From Apostichopus japonicus (Eukaryota > Echinodermata > Holothuroidea > Aspidochirotida > Stichopodidae): 37,000 nt of DNA. Position 1 is the stretch's first letter; the number at the start of each line of letters is the position of its first letter. The notes under the pieces are model-generated. The model was not told where the DNA came from and ran no database searches. It saw only the letters and a program-made list of their open reading frames with translations. Location: contig NC_092578.1 in NCBI RefSeq assembly GCF_037975245.1, forward strand, positions 8,604,001 to 8,641,000. The letters run 5' to 3'. Shown in pieces: positions 10,457-21,004 of the stretch. The position numbers and the translations under genes were made by a program.

Positions 10457-11380
10457 CTATACACAGTACTTGTAGTTTGCTTTAATAATTTTGTCCAGCA
10501 AGTTTTCTGAAAATGTCTTTTCAAAGTAGCTTTTCAGTTCTCTCTCGGTCATTTCATATTTCTCTGCCCCGCCATCTTCATCAAAACTACTGAACGTGAG
10601 CTTCTCGGGGCTTCCCGCTACTACGACAAACTTATCCTTTTGGAAACCTGTGAATACAAAAATGTCAACACCTTTTGACATTCTTTTCTCTCCCCTTGAC
10701 AATTGCTGCCAATATTGATTAAAGACTACCCTAGCATTTGGTTCTTCCAGCAAGTAGATTATCCAGACTTGCCAATCATCTCCATTTGCATCCGTCATCA
10801 CCTGATGATGTTTCGACAAGGATGCAAGTGCTTTCTGTGGCACTCTTGCACACCATAGTAACCTGCCATCTTGTTTAAAGAACTTGTTGTACATGTGGTG
10901 GCATTTGTACACGGGAGACTCTGCCACAAAATCTAACGGGATAGCTCTCAGGAGAGGCGGCCTTGCTCCAGGCTCCACGAGATGTCTGCTTCCAGGGAAC
11001 GTGACGTCGCAAACGACAGTCGTCACGTGGACGACGTAGCCCTGTATAGGATCAAATCCATTCAGTGCCTTGGTCTTATACCCAATGTTTTGCAGCAGGG
11101 CGCTTGTGAAGGGATTAATTGTACCACAAGACCCTCCATGGCCGCTTAAAATATGATACTTTCCGATGATGTCACTCGTTTCATTCAGAGGTCTGGCAAA
11201 TAAATGTCCCGTCGTGAACGGCACCTTCTTTTTGATACATTCAGCGATCCTGTTCAGGAGATTTTCTGGATCTTCCTTGTAACATTCTAGTGGGTGCTCT
11301 ATACCCAGACGGTCTTCAAGAAAGGCAACAGTCTCTGATCTCGTCAATGGGTAGGGCTGTTGTTTTGTTCCTTCATAAGT
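10457..11380 (-). CDS. Arylamine N-acetyltransferase-like protein, main exon (NAT copy 1)
   Basis: Encodes 307 residues plus stop. The fold order is that of the NAT family (Acetyltransf_2), which moves acetyl from acetyl-CoA to arylamines or hydrazines through a cysteine acetyl-enzyme. Visible: YPLTR start, VPF block (residues 53-55 of the exon), GHGGSC with the nucleophile Cys85 (codon 11126-11128), His118 (11027-11029) and the third triad position in LVEPGAR, which is Glu136 (10973-10975) in place of Asp. Spacing Cys-33-His-18-Glu is close to known NATs. The acceptor is a pyrimidine run ending cgttttcaag at 11381, so the 19 codons open upstream (to 11437) are intron. NAT copy 2 has the same exon layout. 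Whether the Glu variant acetylates arylamines is unknown. Confidence 0.82.
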   Translation of the reverse strand, partial: TYEGTKQQPYPLTRSETVAFLEDRLGIEHPLECYKEDPENLLNRIAECIKKKVPFTTGHLFARPLNETSDIIGKYHILSGHGGSCGTINPFTSALLQNIGYKTKALNGFDPIQGYVVHVTTVVCDVTFPGSRHLVEPGARPPLLRAIPLDFVAESPVYKCHHMYNKFFKQDGRLLWCARVPQKALASLSKHHQVMTDANGDDWQVWIIYLLEEPNARVVFNQYWQQLSRGEKRMSKGVDIFVFTGFQKDKFVVVAGSPEKLTFSSFDEDGGAEKYEMTERELKSYFEKTFSENLLDKIIKANYKYCV

Positions 11381-12280
11381 CTTGAAAACGAAAAAGATGG
11401 GGGGGAGGAAATTAATAATCTCAGGAGAAGTTGACAAATATCCTGTTACCCACTTAGTTTTGGTATCATCATTTTTAGCCTTTAATATTGTTTTATATTT
11501 ACATAAATGTTTGACATTAGAATCTAACTTGAATATTTACCATCAGTTTCTTCCAATATTTGTAAAATTCTGTTGATATACACTTAAGAAAGTCTTGAGT
11601 GATCACTCCCTTTCCCCTTTCCCCAACCTCTTCCCAGTAACAGTATTAAATATAAAAATAATCAGTTTTTTATAATAAAAAAAAACTGGTAGTCTTGTGT
11701 TCCAGCCACTTTGATTGATAAGCCTTTCTTGTTGCCAGGGTGAAATGTGGCGTTAAAGTAATACCTGGACTGATGTCAGTGATTTTTTTAAAACTTTTTA
11801 TCTAATCTGAGTTCTATTCTTCAATCCCTCTTTACCTCTTTAGAAGCAACTTCAAAACACCTGAGTAAGTAGAATGTAGGTTCCGGAAATAAGGGAGTGA
11901 AATTTCTCGTCATTTCTGAACGCCCAAATTTAGTACAAATGATCACTGTCAGTTCTGTACGTGTAACAGTATCTACAACAAGCACATTGAAGGCAAACAC
12001 CACCTGAGAACCGAATTTGCTTGCTAAACTCAGTAATGAATTTGATACTCTTTGTAACATATTCAAGTACAAACATTCTAGTGTTTGTTTAACAAGGTTT
12101 GTATTTGTTGATCAGATTGTATTCAATCTCAATATCTTTGTTTGTTATCATCCATGAACAATCCGGGCTGAGTAACATTAGCTTTAATAAGATGGGGCAG
12201 CCTATTTACAATACCTGCTAGTCATAAATACAACTGAAGAATATTTCAACTCTGTGATTGGTTTACCGCCATGGTAAACA
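11381..12280 (-). other. Putative intron of NAT copy 1
   Basis: AT-rich, no coding exon recognised. The acceptor side at 11381 has a strong pyrimidine tract on the - strand. The 83-codon minus frame at 11821-12072 shows no recognisable domain. Confidence 0.45.
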
Positions 12281-12800
12281 GAATTGAAATTGAAAATTGA
12301 AAACTATTTATTTCCACTTCACCATAACATAAACAAAGTGAGCATATAACAATTGAAATAACAAATACATTCCATAGGAATCAAACAATTGATATATACA
12401 AATGATGTGAAGTGGGGGAGACCTGGCAGAAGCAGAGCTTATCAAGCCAGGCCTCCAACAAAAAACACACACAACCCCCCCCCCCCACCCCCACCAAAAA
12501 ACACCTAAACATAGGAAAAGAAACTAGAAACTTTACACATGCTTATTTAATAAAGACCGTTTTAGTTGTTTTTTAAAATGTAATAGTGATTTTGAATTAT
12601 TGACCTGGGTATCTAGGGTATTCCAAAACCTAGGACCAGTGTATCTAACAGTTAGTTGTGAAGTTACAGAATAGGTATGTTCACAAAATAAATTTGACTG
12701 TTGTCTGGTATTATGGTCATGAATTGTATTAGTAGGAGTGAAAGAAGATGAAAACTTTGTTGGAAGCAAGCATTCCAAGAAGCCCTGGTAAGAAAAGTGA
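12281..12800 (-). mobile_element. 5'-truncated LINE 3' end, second family
   Basis: The minus frame to 12533 reads HDHNTRQQ, then LTVRYTGPRFWNTL, then LLHFKKQLKRSLL before the stop. This is the HN.NTR...R..GP..WN.L......FK..LK..LL C-terminus of CR1/L2/jockey-type LINE polyproteins. A 3' UTR of about 250 bp follows, with a C-rich run (G on the minus strand) near 12476-12495, ending in a TTTTCAA-like tail at 12281-12302. An in-frame stop just beyond 12800 marks the truncation. It probably lies within the first intron of NAT copy 1. It is a different LINE family from 7095-7344, judged by tail and C-terminus. Confidence 0.75.
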
Positions 12801-12816
12801 GTTTATTAGCCCTTAC

Positions 12817-12993
12817 CTGATATGTCATTGAACTATGTTTCGTAATGACTGGTTGGGACTTTACTAGACACGTCGTCTTTCTCCGGGATGATGTTGACGT
12901 TGTCTGAGATGTTAATTGATCCAGGACACTTATGTAGTTTCTCCTCATCAGTCTCAGCCCCATCTGTAGACTCATTGCTATGACCTCTGAAAT
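12817..12993 (-). CDS. Candidate 5' coding exon of NAT copy 1
   Basis: On the - strand an acceptor (ctctgttatttgtag) precedes this stretch and a donor gtaagg follows at 12816. From the ATG at 12975 there are 53 codons in phase 0 (MSLQMGLRLMRR ... SSMTYQ), which fits the phase 0 start of the main exon at 11380. NAT copy 2 also has a phase-0 small first exon. A second frame here is open for 70 codons to a stop before the donor, and its composition is equally protein-like, so the frame is not certain. No sequence similarity to the copy 2 first exon is evident. Confidence 0.38.
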
Positions 12994-13029
12994 CTACAAA
13001 TAACAGAGAGCCAGTGATGCAGTAGTATT

Positions 13030-13410
13030 GTGGCGTTGTGGTCAAGGCAGTGGACTGGTGATCTAAGGATTACAGGTTCGAGCCCTGGTCAGATCATTGC
13101 CTATTGTCCTTGGGCAAGGCACTTTATCTCCATTGCCTCTCTTCACCCAGGTGTATAAATGAGGACTTGCGAGGTAACTTGTAAATATAGTTGCGTGCGC
13201 CGGTTTGTGGCTGCATCCTATGGGAAGTCCCCCGGGGGACACGTGGTTGTGGTGCACTGTGGTGCCCCAGGAGAGATTGATTGAATTGTGCACACTTTGG
13301 TGTGTAGGTGTGACAAGTTACCAATGACCAAGGCTAAGCTGTACACAAAGCATAGAGACTTTAGTGTTTATTTGCGCCTTATAAGAACTGTGTATTATTA
13401 TTATTATTAA
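13030..13410 (+). mobile_element. tRNA-derived SINE, full length (copy B)
   Basis: The head carries an A-box-like TGGTCAAGGCAGTGGACTGG and a B box GGTTCGAGCCC (13075-13085). A unique body (CCTTGGGCAAGGCACTTTAT, GTGTATAAATG, CCCAGGAGAG) is shared with 9925-10150. The 3' end reads CTTATAAGAACTGTGTATTA and a (TTA)n tail. The last 55 bp resemble the LINE 3' end at 7285-7344, as in SINEs that borrow a partner LINE tail. Confidence 0.85.
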
Positions 13411-13631
13411 CAGTTGGTGAATTGCTTTGATATTAAAAGATAGCATTTCGATTATATGGGTCGGCATCCTCAAGTAAGGCTGCGTTTATATTACGTGTCC
13501 GAACTCTGCGTTCGCTTTTTCAGCATCAAAACAAGATCGATCGATCAACTTGAATCTTCTCTCGTTTGAAACAGACCACCCTGCTCAGCATCAAACCTTG
13601 CTCTAGTGACCACCGGGCAGGAATTTTGAGG

Positions 13632-13702
13632 TTTTCCATACCATTAAGTACCATTTACCGCCCCCCCTCCCATGTCCCTTCTCCCCAACCACTGCATTAT
13701 CT
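13632..13702 (+). repeat. Short dispersed repeat (copy 2 of 2)
   Basis: Matches the reverse complement of 6030-6105, including CCATTAAGTACCATTTACC, a C7 run and CCAACCACTGCATTAT. It ends where the next inverted-repeat element begins. Confidence 0.65.
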
Positions 13703-13706
13703 AAGC

Positions 13707-14077
13707 CAGGGGTTCCCTAACTGGGTGCATGAGCCCCCAGGGGGTGTGTGAGTCCATCACAGGCGGTTCCTGAGACATTTCTGAAAGTCAAATATAGAGT
13801 TCCATTTTGTTGAACTAAAATCTGATATATCATATAATTTAGTAATGTACAAAAGTCGAACCTATCAACAAACTCTTTTCGCGTTCCACTTCCATATGTT
13901 GCCATAGTAGTACTGTACCGTGCATGTTATAAATAACTGAATTATGTAACAGACACCGGCTGTTGTGCATATTATAGTATAATAATGACTCAGATCTTGT
14001 CTCGAAAAGTTGGGGGTTTGTGGACAACTCTCACATCCACAGGGGGTTCGTGGGGGGATAAAGTTAGGGAAACCCTG
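13707..14077. mobile_element. hAT-like non-autonomous element
   Basis: Starts CAGGGGTTCCCTAACT and ends with its inverse AGTTAGGGAAACCCTG (one mismatch). The inverted match extends outward to ATCTAA/TTAGAT at 13699/14085. The CAGGG... ends resemble hAT elements. An 8-bp direct target duplication was not found, so the class is tentative. The interior shows CCCCCAGGGGG-type secondary inverted repeats. Confidence 0.6.
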
Positions 14078-14085
14078 GGTTAGAT

Positions 14086-15979
14086 CGTACGCCCCACAAT
14101 CAGTAGGTCTCTTACCCCAAATCCTCACCAGGAAACAAGATTCTTACGTAGGAGCTATCCAAAATAGCTAATTGGCAGTGTTATTGTGCGGTGTCTTCCA
14201 TGACTTTATAGTCCCTTCTGGTTTGAGAAATGAAAGTGGGGTCAATTTGGTTCTATTTTTCAACATTTTCGTTATGCATAGCCTTATTGATCAACTCTGA
14301 GCTGTATTCACATCACATACTGTATTTAACCCCTGGGTGCTGATTCTAATTCTGATCCTTCCTTGATCTTAGTTTCCAAAGTGTGGTCTGCATTTACTTA
14401 GTCTGCAAGTGAGACCCGGAGCTTGGGATCGAAATCAGACAAAATTCCTCAAAGTTAAATGACAATTATATAACATCAATAATTAGGTTTGATAAAAGTA
14501 TCTACCTGTAAGCACTAGCTGCATGGTAAGGTTATCAAAACACTTGCTTAAAGACCTACAAAACAAAAACTGAGTGGTTGTTGTGTTTTTTAAGAAATGA
14601 TCTTATGATTTGTAATGGATGACTTCATCGTAACAGGGTATGGCCAATGTTATCCTTGTAAGATATCATTAAAAAGGTCTTGTAACTTTTCCCGAAATGG
14701 ACTGATTTCAACGGTTGTTATCCCTAATTACTGTAGGGTGTATATGATCTGCCCCTTCTTAGTCCCCGAAAACGTTCCCGATATTGTAATATTGTGGAAA
14801 AATTTCCTTCATGTAGTGGAAACACTGTCACAAACTTATGTTATGCAATAGATCATTGTACTTAGCACTAGGTATAAACTATGCCCCATTGCAAAAACAA
14901 AGAACCAACAACAGTATACTGTATATGCTTTTCGTAGATTTCATTCATGCAATAATAGAATGATAACGTAAAGAAAATTATTCCTCTGCTAAATCTGATA
15001 AAATGTTGTGGATATCAGGTGTGAGTTGCGCTGACCCCAAATTACACACGAAACTTGCACCCATACAATAATGGTACAACCTGCAACTTCTTTACAATTG
15101 AATCGACATACCACAGAGAAAAGTTAAAGAGCAGAAATTGGAATCAGCTCCAACAATACACGTCATTCCCATATGTCGTATTCCACACACAAACAGAGAA
15201 TGACATCAAACAAGATAGGAAGCCTTTTAACAAACTGTAAATATTTGACTTGATCAAGTCTCCCACAGGCGGAATGATTTTGCCAAAATGAAAGGAATTC
15301 ATGGGAGACATTTTGCTACTCACATGCATACTGGTCATGAATACCAAAAGTTGAAAAACAAATTTCATGGTCATTGTATCTGATCTGTGGCCTACATTTC
15401 ATCATGACTGAAAACTTTACAGAAGGGCCCTGTTTTGGGCCCTCACATGACGACAAAAATATTTTTCCTGAACCAGTTTGGTTTACCACATTGCAAATGT
15501 TATAACTGCAAATTTTATTACCACAACATTTCAGCAGAATTAGACAAACACTCTAGGAGAAGTAGAATTTTTTAACTTTTCAGAAAATGACCTCTCGTGA
15601 CTTCAAATGACCTTCAAATTGAGGAAATATGACTGTATGTATTGAAACTTAACTCACACAATCCAGTCATAAAATTTCAGCAAAATCGAATGAAAAATGA
15701 CGAAAAGGCGGTCATCCAAACACGGTGGCAATAAGAAAATTGTACAGCTTGGAGCAGCAACTGTTACAGTACAAGCCAACTGATCCTTGTTGACCTAACT
15801 TGGAAAAATTACCTGCATGCCCATGTTTAAATGCCAATATTTCTGAAGAGAAATTGATTGAATTTAAGTGTTTTGATTCAAACTTCTTTATTCACTTACT
15901 TGTTTGATGACGTCCTGGACCAAACCTTCAAAATGGTCTTTCCAGGTTCAACCATGCACACGAAAGATATTTTGATGAA
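14086..15979. other. Intergenic or intronic stretch, no gene recognised
   Basis: AT-rich. Notable only for a GGGCCC...GGGCCC hairpin near 15425-15442, a TGACCT/AGGTCA-rich patch near 15585-15620 and a GACTTGATCAAGTC palindrome near 15247. Open frames at 14615-14851 and 15055-15374 have no recognisable domain. Confidence 0.5.
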
Positions 15980-16710
15980 AGGCTCAACTGTTTACCTCTC
16001 ACTAAGGCTCAACTATTACCTCTCAACAAGACTAAACTATTACTGTCTCTCACCAAGGCTAAGCTATTACCTTCTATCACCAAGGCTGAACTATTACTGT
16101 CTCACACCATGGCTCAACTATTACCTCTCACCAAGGCTAAACTATTAACTCTCACCAAAGCTAAACTCACCAAGACTGAGCTATTACTGTCTCACCAAGG
16201 CTCAACTATTACCTCTCACTAATTAGGCTAAGCTATTACCTCTCACCAAGGCTGAACTCACCAAGACTGAGCTATTACTGTCTCTCACCAAGGCTGAGCT
16301 ATTACTGTCTCACCAAGGCTCAACTATTACCTCTCACTAATTAGGCTAAGCTAATACCTCTCACCAAGGCTAAGCTATTACTGTCTCTCACCAAGGCTAA
16401 ACTATTACTGTCTCTCACCAAGACTAAGCTATTACCTCTCACCAAGGCTAAGCTATTACCTCTCACCAAGACTGAGCTATTACTGTTTCACCAAGGCTCA
16501 ACTATTTCCTCTCACCAAGACTAAGCTTTTACCTCTCACCAAGGCTGAGCTATTACTGTCTCTCACCAAGGCTAAGCTATTACTGTCTCACCAAGGCTCA
16601 ACTATTACCTCTCACTAATGAGGCTAAGCTATTACTGTCTCACACCAAGGCTCAGTTTACAGTATTACCTTCTATCGCTAAGACTCAACTATTACCTTCT
16701 CTCACTAAGG
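15980..16710 (+). repeat. Minisatellite, about 23-28 bp unit
   Basis: About 28 diverged units of CACCAAGGCTAAGCTATTAC plus a variable CTCT, TGTCT or TGTCTCT spacer. Some units carry CTAATTAGG inserts. A frame open to 16148 reads the repeats as LSPRLNYY-type octapeptides, but later units break it. Confidence 0.9.
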
Positions 16711-18824
16711 ATATATACATGTGTGTAGGTACTTCTCAACTATACTGAACTCTATCCATCAATGTAATGTTATCACATCTAGCAGCTGAGATTCTGACCT
16801 TATAATGTTTTATTGTGCAGGTTGCAGATCAAATATCATAACATATCCAGGGGCTTGTCTGTACATTTTACCATACAACAACAACAAAAAGGAGTTTAAC
16901 CCCTGCTCGACCTCGCAAGAGGTTGGGGGGGGGGGTACTAGTATAGTTTAGTAGTATAGTTTTGTTGTATACTTTTGTAGAATACTGTAAAGTCATTTAT
17001 GAGATATTACTAGCCATATACAGTTGCACTACATACTACCCAAATTCAAAGGTCATTGATGATCAAATAAATGTCTTGCAGTAGAGATTGGTTTAAAGGG
17101 CTAATCTTTGTACAGTATCTCCCACTATCTTCTACTATCATTTAATCTTGTCAGTATTTATTTTTTATATCCCACCATCGTCTGTGAGTTTGTGCTGAGC
17201 TTGTAATGTATTATAATCTTGTCTGTTGTTCATAGCTTTATATACCAATGCATCAATTAGTTTAACCAATTAAGTTTAATAATAATGAAGTGGTATATTG
17301 GGAAGCACCTTTGTGCATGTGAAAACCTCCTGAAATTCCCATTGATAGTTATGTGAAAATGTGTGATTATGACACACATTGACACAGATATTTCCCTGGT
17401 GGGGGGGGGGGGGGAGAGCAGTGGGGGAGGAAGTGTGTATTACGTAGAACACATGTAGTCACAGGAAGATGCAACAAACCTGCTGGAATTGAAACCCAAT
17501 AAAGGACAATGAGATTTGATGTGTGAAATTGCATGCTTCCAAAACGAAAGTAATTCCTCATGTTTTTTGTGCCCTTTTTAACTTTTTTTTTACATCTTAT
17601 TTGTAAGTGAGATGGCAGTTATGGGTTGCCACAACTTTTTGTTTATGCTTACAGTATGTCACTGAGACTCATCATAGTATTTTTCACTTTAAACAAAGCA
17701 ATATGATCTATCAAAATTTCAAACTGTCCATTTTAATTTTCCCGTATTAAAATGATAATTGACTGCAGTAGGGACAAGCTATAGTGCAAGTTATATTATA
17801 TATATATTATTATATGTATATTCTTATGGACTTTTCTATCATTAATCCAATAGCCCAAATACATTATCAAAGTGAACTCCAAATCAAGATTGACAGTTAG
17901 GCCTAAAATATTGAAAGGTCATCAATTGATCCCAAATATGATAGAGAGTCCAAAAATGGTCATTCATGCTCCAGTTTCATTAATCAATTTACTACCAACC
18001 TCAAAGTAATTAACTAGTTAATTATTTGTTCTCTTAAGCTGCCACAGCCACCCACGAAAGGGGGTAGAGCTTATGTGGTACAGTACTGTAGGGGGATAAT
18101 GCCTGTCTCTCTCTGGATAAAGAGAAGTGGTTATTTTGGGCCATTGCCATCTGCCATACTGCCCTCATTTCCATTCAGAGATACATTTCATACTTTAGAT
18201 TTGATTTCCTTCTCATTTAACTGCGTTTCATTCCTTTAACAGCCTGCTGGTTCCCCATTTTTTGTTGTTTGCTTTTTCTACACAAACTGTATTATTTATC
18301 TAGACATCAACACACATATATTGTGAAACAAAGGTGCTATGCCCATGTCAGTAAGTGTACCATTATAAATACTTACATTTATGAATTCTGCACAAAGTTT
18401 CAATTAAGATCCAGATTAAACAACTTCTCAAATATCTTCTATATGGAGTCGCTCAGTGCAGCTGTACATAAAGTTGTCCTGAAATCTCTGTCTTTTTAGC
18501 CAAATTGCCTTCCCAGCAATAACAGGATTACATTGTCATGTGATCTCAAAATACCATTATACTTTTAAATCTGATTTAACTTTTAAGTGTACCAGTTTAT
18601 TCTGTTCCGTAATCACTGCTCTGCAGGATGGCCCATCGATGGTTATATATGTCACATATGGTTTACTGTGTAGGCCAATTTAATTGTCAATTTTATTCCA
18701 ACGTGAACTTCATCCATACCTGGTTCTATTCCTTCCTTTGACCATTCACTATGTGGGGGATAGAGAATGTTCTAAAGCCCTGTTTCCGTAAACAGTGGTT
18801 CGGTTATGAATTTAGCTCTTTTCG
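16711..18824. other. Non-coding stretch between minisatellite and MITE
   Basis: AT-rich with homopolymer G runs near 16926 and 17401 and a (TA)n patch near 17795-17820. No exon or repeat family recognised. Confidence 0.5.
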
Positions 18825-18828
18825 TTAA

Positions 18829-19192
18829 AGGGTGTGAAGACTCGCGCACAAAGAAACGTCTAATGCCGGTAATCTGACCTAGTGTCGAATGAGGTGTAAC
18901 AAAAGTATTAGACACCACCATTGATCCCAGAAAATACACACACAGCTTGCTACCATCAATAATTAGACACTAGTGTACAGTCAGTACATACAGCTGTGGT
19001 CAATACCCACAGCACAGTGTACAGACGATATGTACAGCGATGGACATCTCAGGTCCAGCTAAAGATAACAAGGTATCACGTTTCATTACTGTCAGCATTT
19101 TGTAGCGACACAAACAAAATGCCACTTGCAAGCAACAGAAATTTAACTTTTTCAGATGGCCGCACGCGGTTTGGGGCGAGTCTTCAATACCT
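18829..19192 (+). mobile_element. TTAA-flanked MITE, copy 2
   Basis: 364 bp with intact TTAA on both sides (18825-18828 and 19193-19196). Ends are AGGGTGTGAAGACTCGC and GCGAGTCTTCAATACCT, a 17-bp inverted repeat with a few mismatches. Matches 27228-27583 in the same orientation and 9049-9420 in reverse. It carries no transposase frame. Confidence 0.85.
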
Positions 19193-19440
19193 TTAAGAAA
19201 TAGTTCAAATGGATAGAATAGACAAGATTTGGAGGGAAGATATGACAGAATAAAAGACATTTGGAAATTGTTTTGATTAATGACTTTAACTTTGGTTGTG
19301 AACTTATACAGGAATAAATCAACTTTAATAGCAATGCAATGTTTCAACTCAGATCAATATATGTAAGATCAAGCTGTCATTGGTTTTAGAATTCTTAGTC
19401 GAATAATTAAGTGAATATTTAATGAAAATAAAATTAAACA

Positions 19441-19520
19441 AAACCTCTTAGCAAAATGCTCGTCCACTAAAGAGCCTGTGTAAGAGAACGTGTAAAAGTA
19501 AGTCCACTTACTTTGACACA
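19441..19520 (-). repeat. Penelope-like repeat fragment (copy D)
   Basis: The reverse complement carries ACTTACTTTTACACGTTCTC, TTACACAGGCTCTTTAGTGG and TTTTGCTAA, the right half of the repeats at 30265-30525 and 30888-31147. The hammerhead-like left half is absent. Confidence 0.6.
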
Positions 19521-20158
19521 TTTAAATATTTAATGGCGATCATCAGTTCTGCTTTGTGAATGTACTATTACCCCCTCACTTTGATCAACATCCTTTTGTT
19601 ATGTTTAACAATTAGATTGTTCCCTGTAAGTGTCCACCACAATTACTTGCTCCCATTGACTTACACACTAAACTCATCACCTTCCAAGGCCGATAGAGCA
19701 TAGATAGAAGTTTTCAACTGACATGTCCTACCCCACCATATGATCATAGCTAATGGCTTAGGCTATCACAACTCATTCATCTTTTGCCACCATGACCGTT
19801 TAGATTTTGAGTTAGAAGAGCTCAAAGTTTAGCCTAATGCTCCCCAATCCATCTGCCAGCTGTCACTGCGGAATCTTCTTGTTATTTCTTGCGGAATCTT
19901 CTTGTTATTTTGCTAAAATACCTTAAATCACCTCCAATCCTGCAGATTTTTAGACCATCAGCTGTTTATTTCATCTTCTTCACATCCAAGCATCAACATC
20001 AGTGTGATGATGACTCAGAGAAGGCCCAAAAATCAATACACTAACAGTAGGTCACTTTAGGGCTTTTTTTCTGATTTTGGATTTTAACCATGATTCAGGC
20101 AGACATGTACTCCTCTAATTGTGGTGTGATATCTGTACAAGAATGTCGAAACATGTGC
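19521..20158. other. Non-coding stretch, no gene recognised
   Basis: Holds a short tandem duplication of TTGCGGAATCTTCTTGTTAT near 19868-19910. Nothing else recognised. Confidence 0.5.
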
Positions 20159-20163
20159 AAGAG

Positions 20164-20845
20164 CAGGCGCGTATCCGAGGGGGGGGGGGGGGCGTTGGTC
20201 GCGCTCCGCTTAGATAGTTTTAGAGAACAGACACGCATCCACACCATTATCCAAGACTGATCTGCGCCCATGCACCAATAAATTAACTGTGTCTGAATTT
20301 TCGAAATTTCCCTGACCAACATTCCTAAACATACTTCACTCTACTCGTGCAATTATGACCGGTCTATTAGGGGTTGAAGAAGGTTTTTCTGTATTGGTTG
20401 TCCATAGATGAAATTTTGTGCAACAATATGGGTATGTTTTGAAGTGAATTTATTTCACGAGAAGTGTGAATTTTCAAAGTCTGAACTAATAATGGGCTTA
20501 AAACCTTGAAAAGTGGGGCTGACAGGTATTGTGTGGGCCGCTCCTGTGGATCACCTACAAAAGCAATGATCCACAGGAGCGGCGATGAGGTCGAACATGA
20601 TGCTTGACTGGTGACAATCTTCAAAAAGGTTATGGATGAAAAAAAAAATATTGGGAAAATACTTGGTTCTCCGGCAAACGTGAACATCTAGTTGGTCATT
20701 TTCAAGCCCGAGATGTGTCATTTCCGGTGATCTGGGGGGTGTCAAAACCAGAAATTTTCTTGTACGCTGCACGCCAACCGATGGTGGCGCTCCGCTTAGA
20801 TAGTAATTCGCGCCCCCGGGTTAGAAAATCCTGGATACGCCCCTG
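20164..20845. mobile_element. 682-bp inverted-repeat DNA element with AAGAG target duplication
   Basis: Starts CAGGCGCGTATCC and ends GGATACGCCCCTG (12 of 13 inverted). It is flanked on both sides by AAGAG (20159-20163 and 20846-20850). An 18-bp direct repeat GCGCTCCGCTTAGATAGT occurs near each end. A G14-type run follows the left end. A perfect 17-bp hairpin lies at 20537-20583. Minus-strand frames of 75-106 codons show no transposase motif, so it is probably non-autonomous. Confidence 0.72.
20537..20583. repeat. Perfect 17-bp hairpin
   Basis: GCCGCTCCTGTGGATCA (20537-20553), a 13-nt loop, then the exact inverse (20567-20583). It lies near the middle of the element 20164-20845. Confidence 0.9.
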
Positions 20846-21004
20846 AAGAGAGCTGTCCTAGCTACAGGTGTACAGTATAGTGTCTTATTATTGTGTCACA
20901 ATTATTGATTGATCAGGTAGTTGTAACATTGTATCACTCAAGGTGAATGGTCAGGTGGTATACAGTGGGTTGTGTCTTAAGTAGTCCAGTTTATTATGTT
21001 GATG

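Noticed and set aside
16810-16920. Candidate terminal SMARCAL1 exon after ttgtgcag at 16819
   Set aside because: The acceptor and phase fit a Trp codon, but the following residues do not resemble the family tail and no stop or donor fits well.
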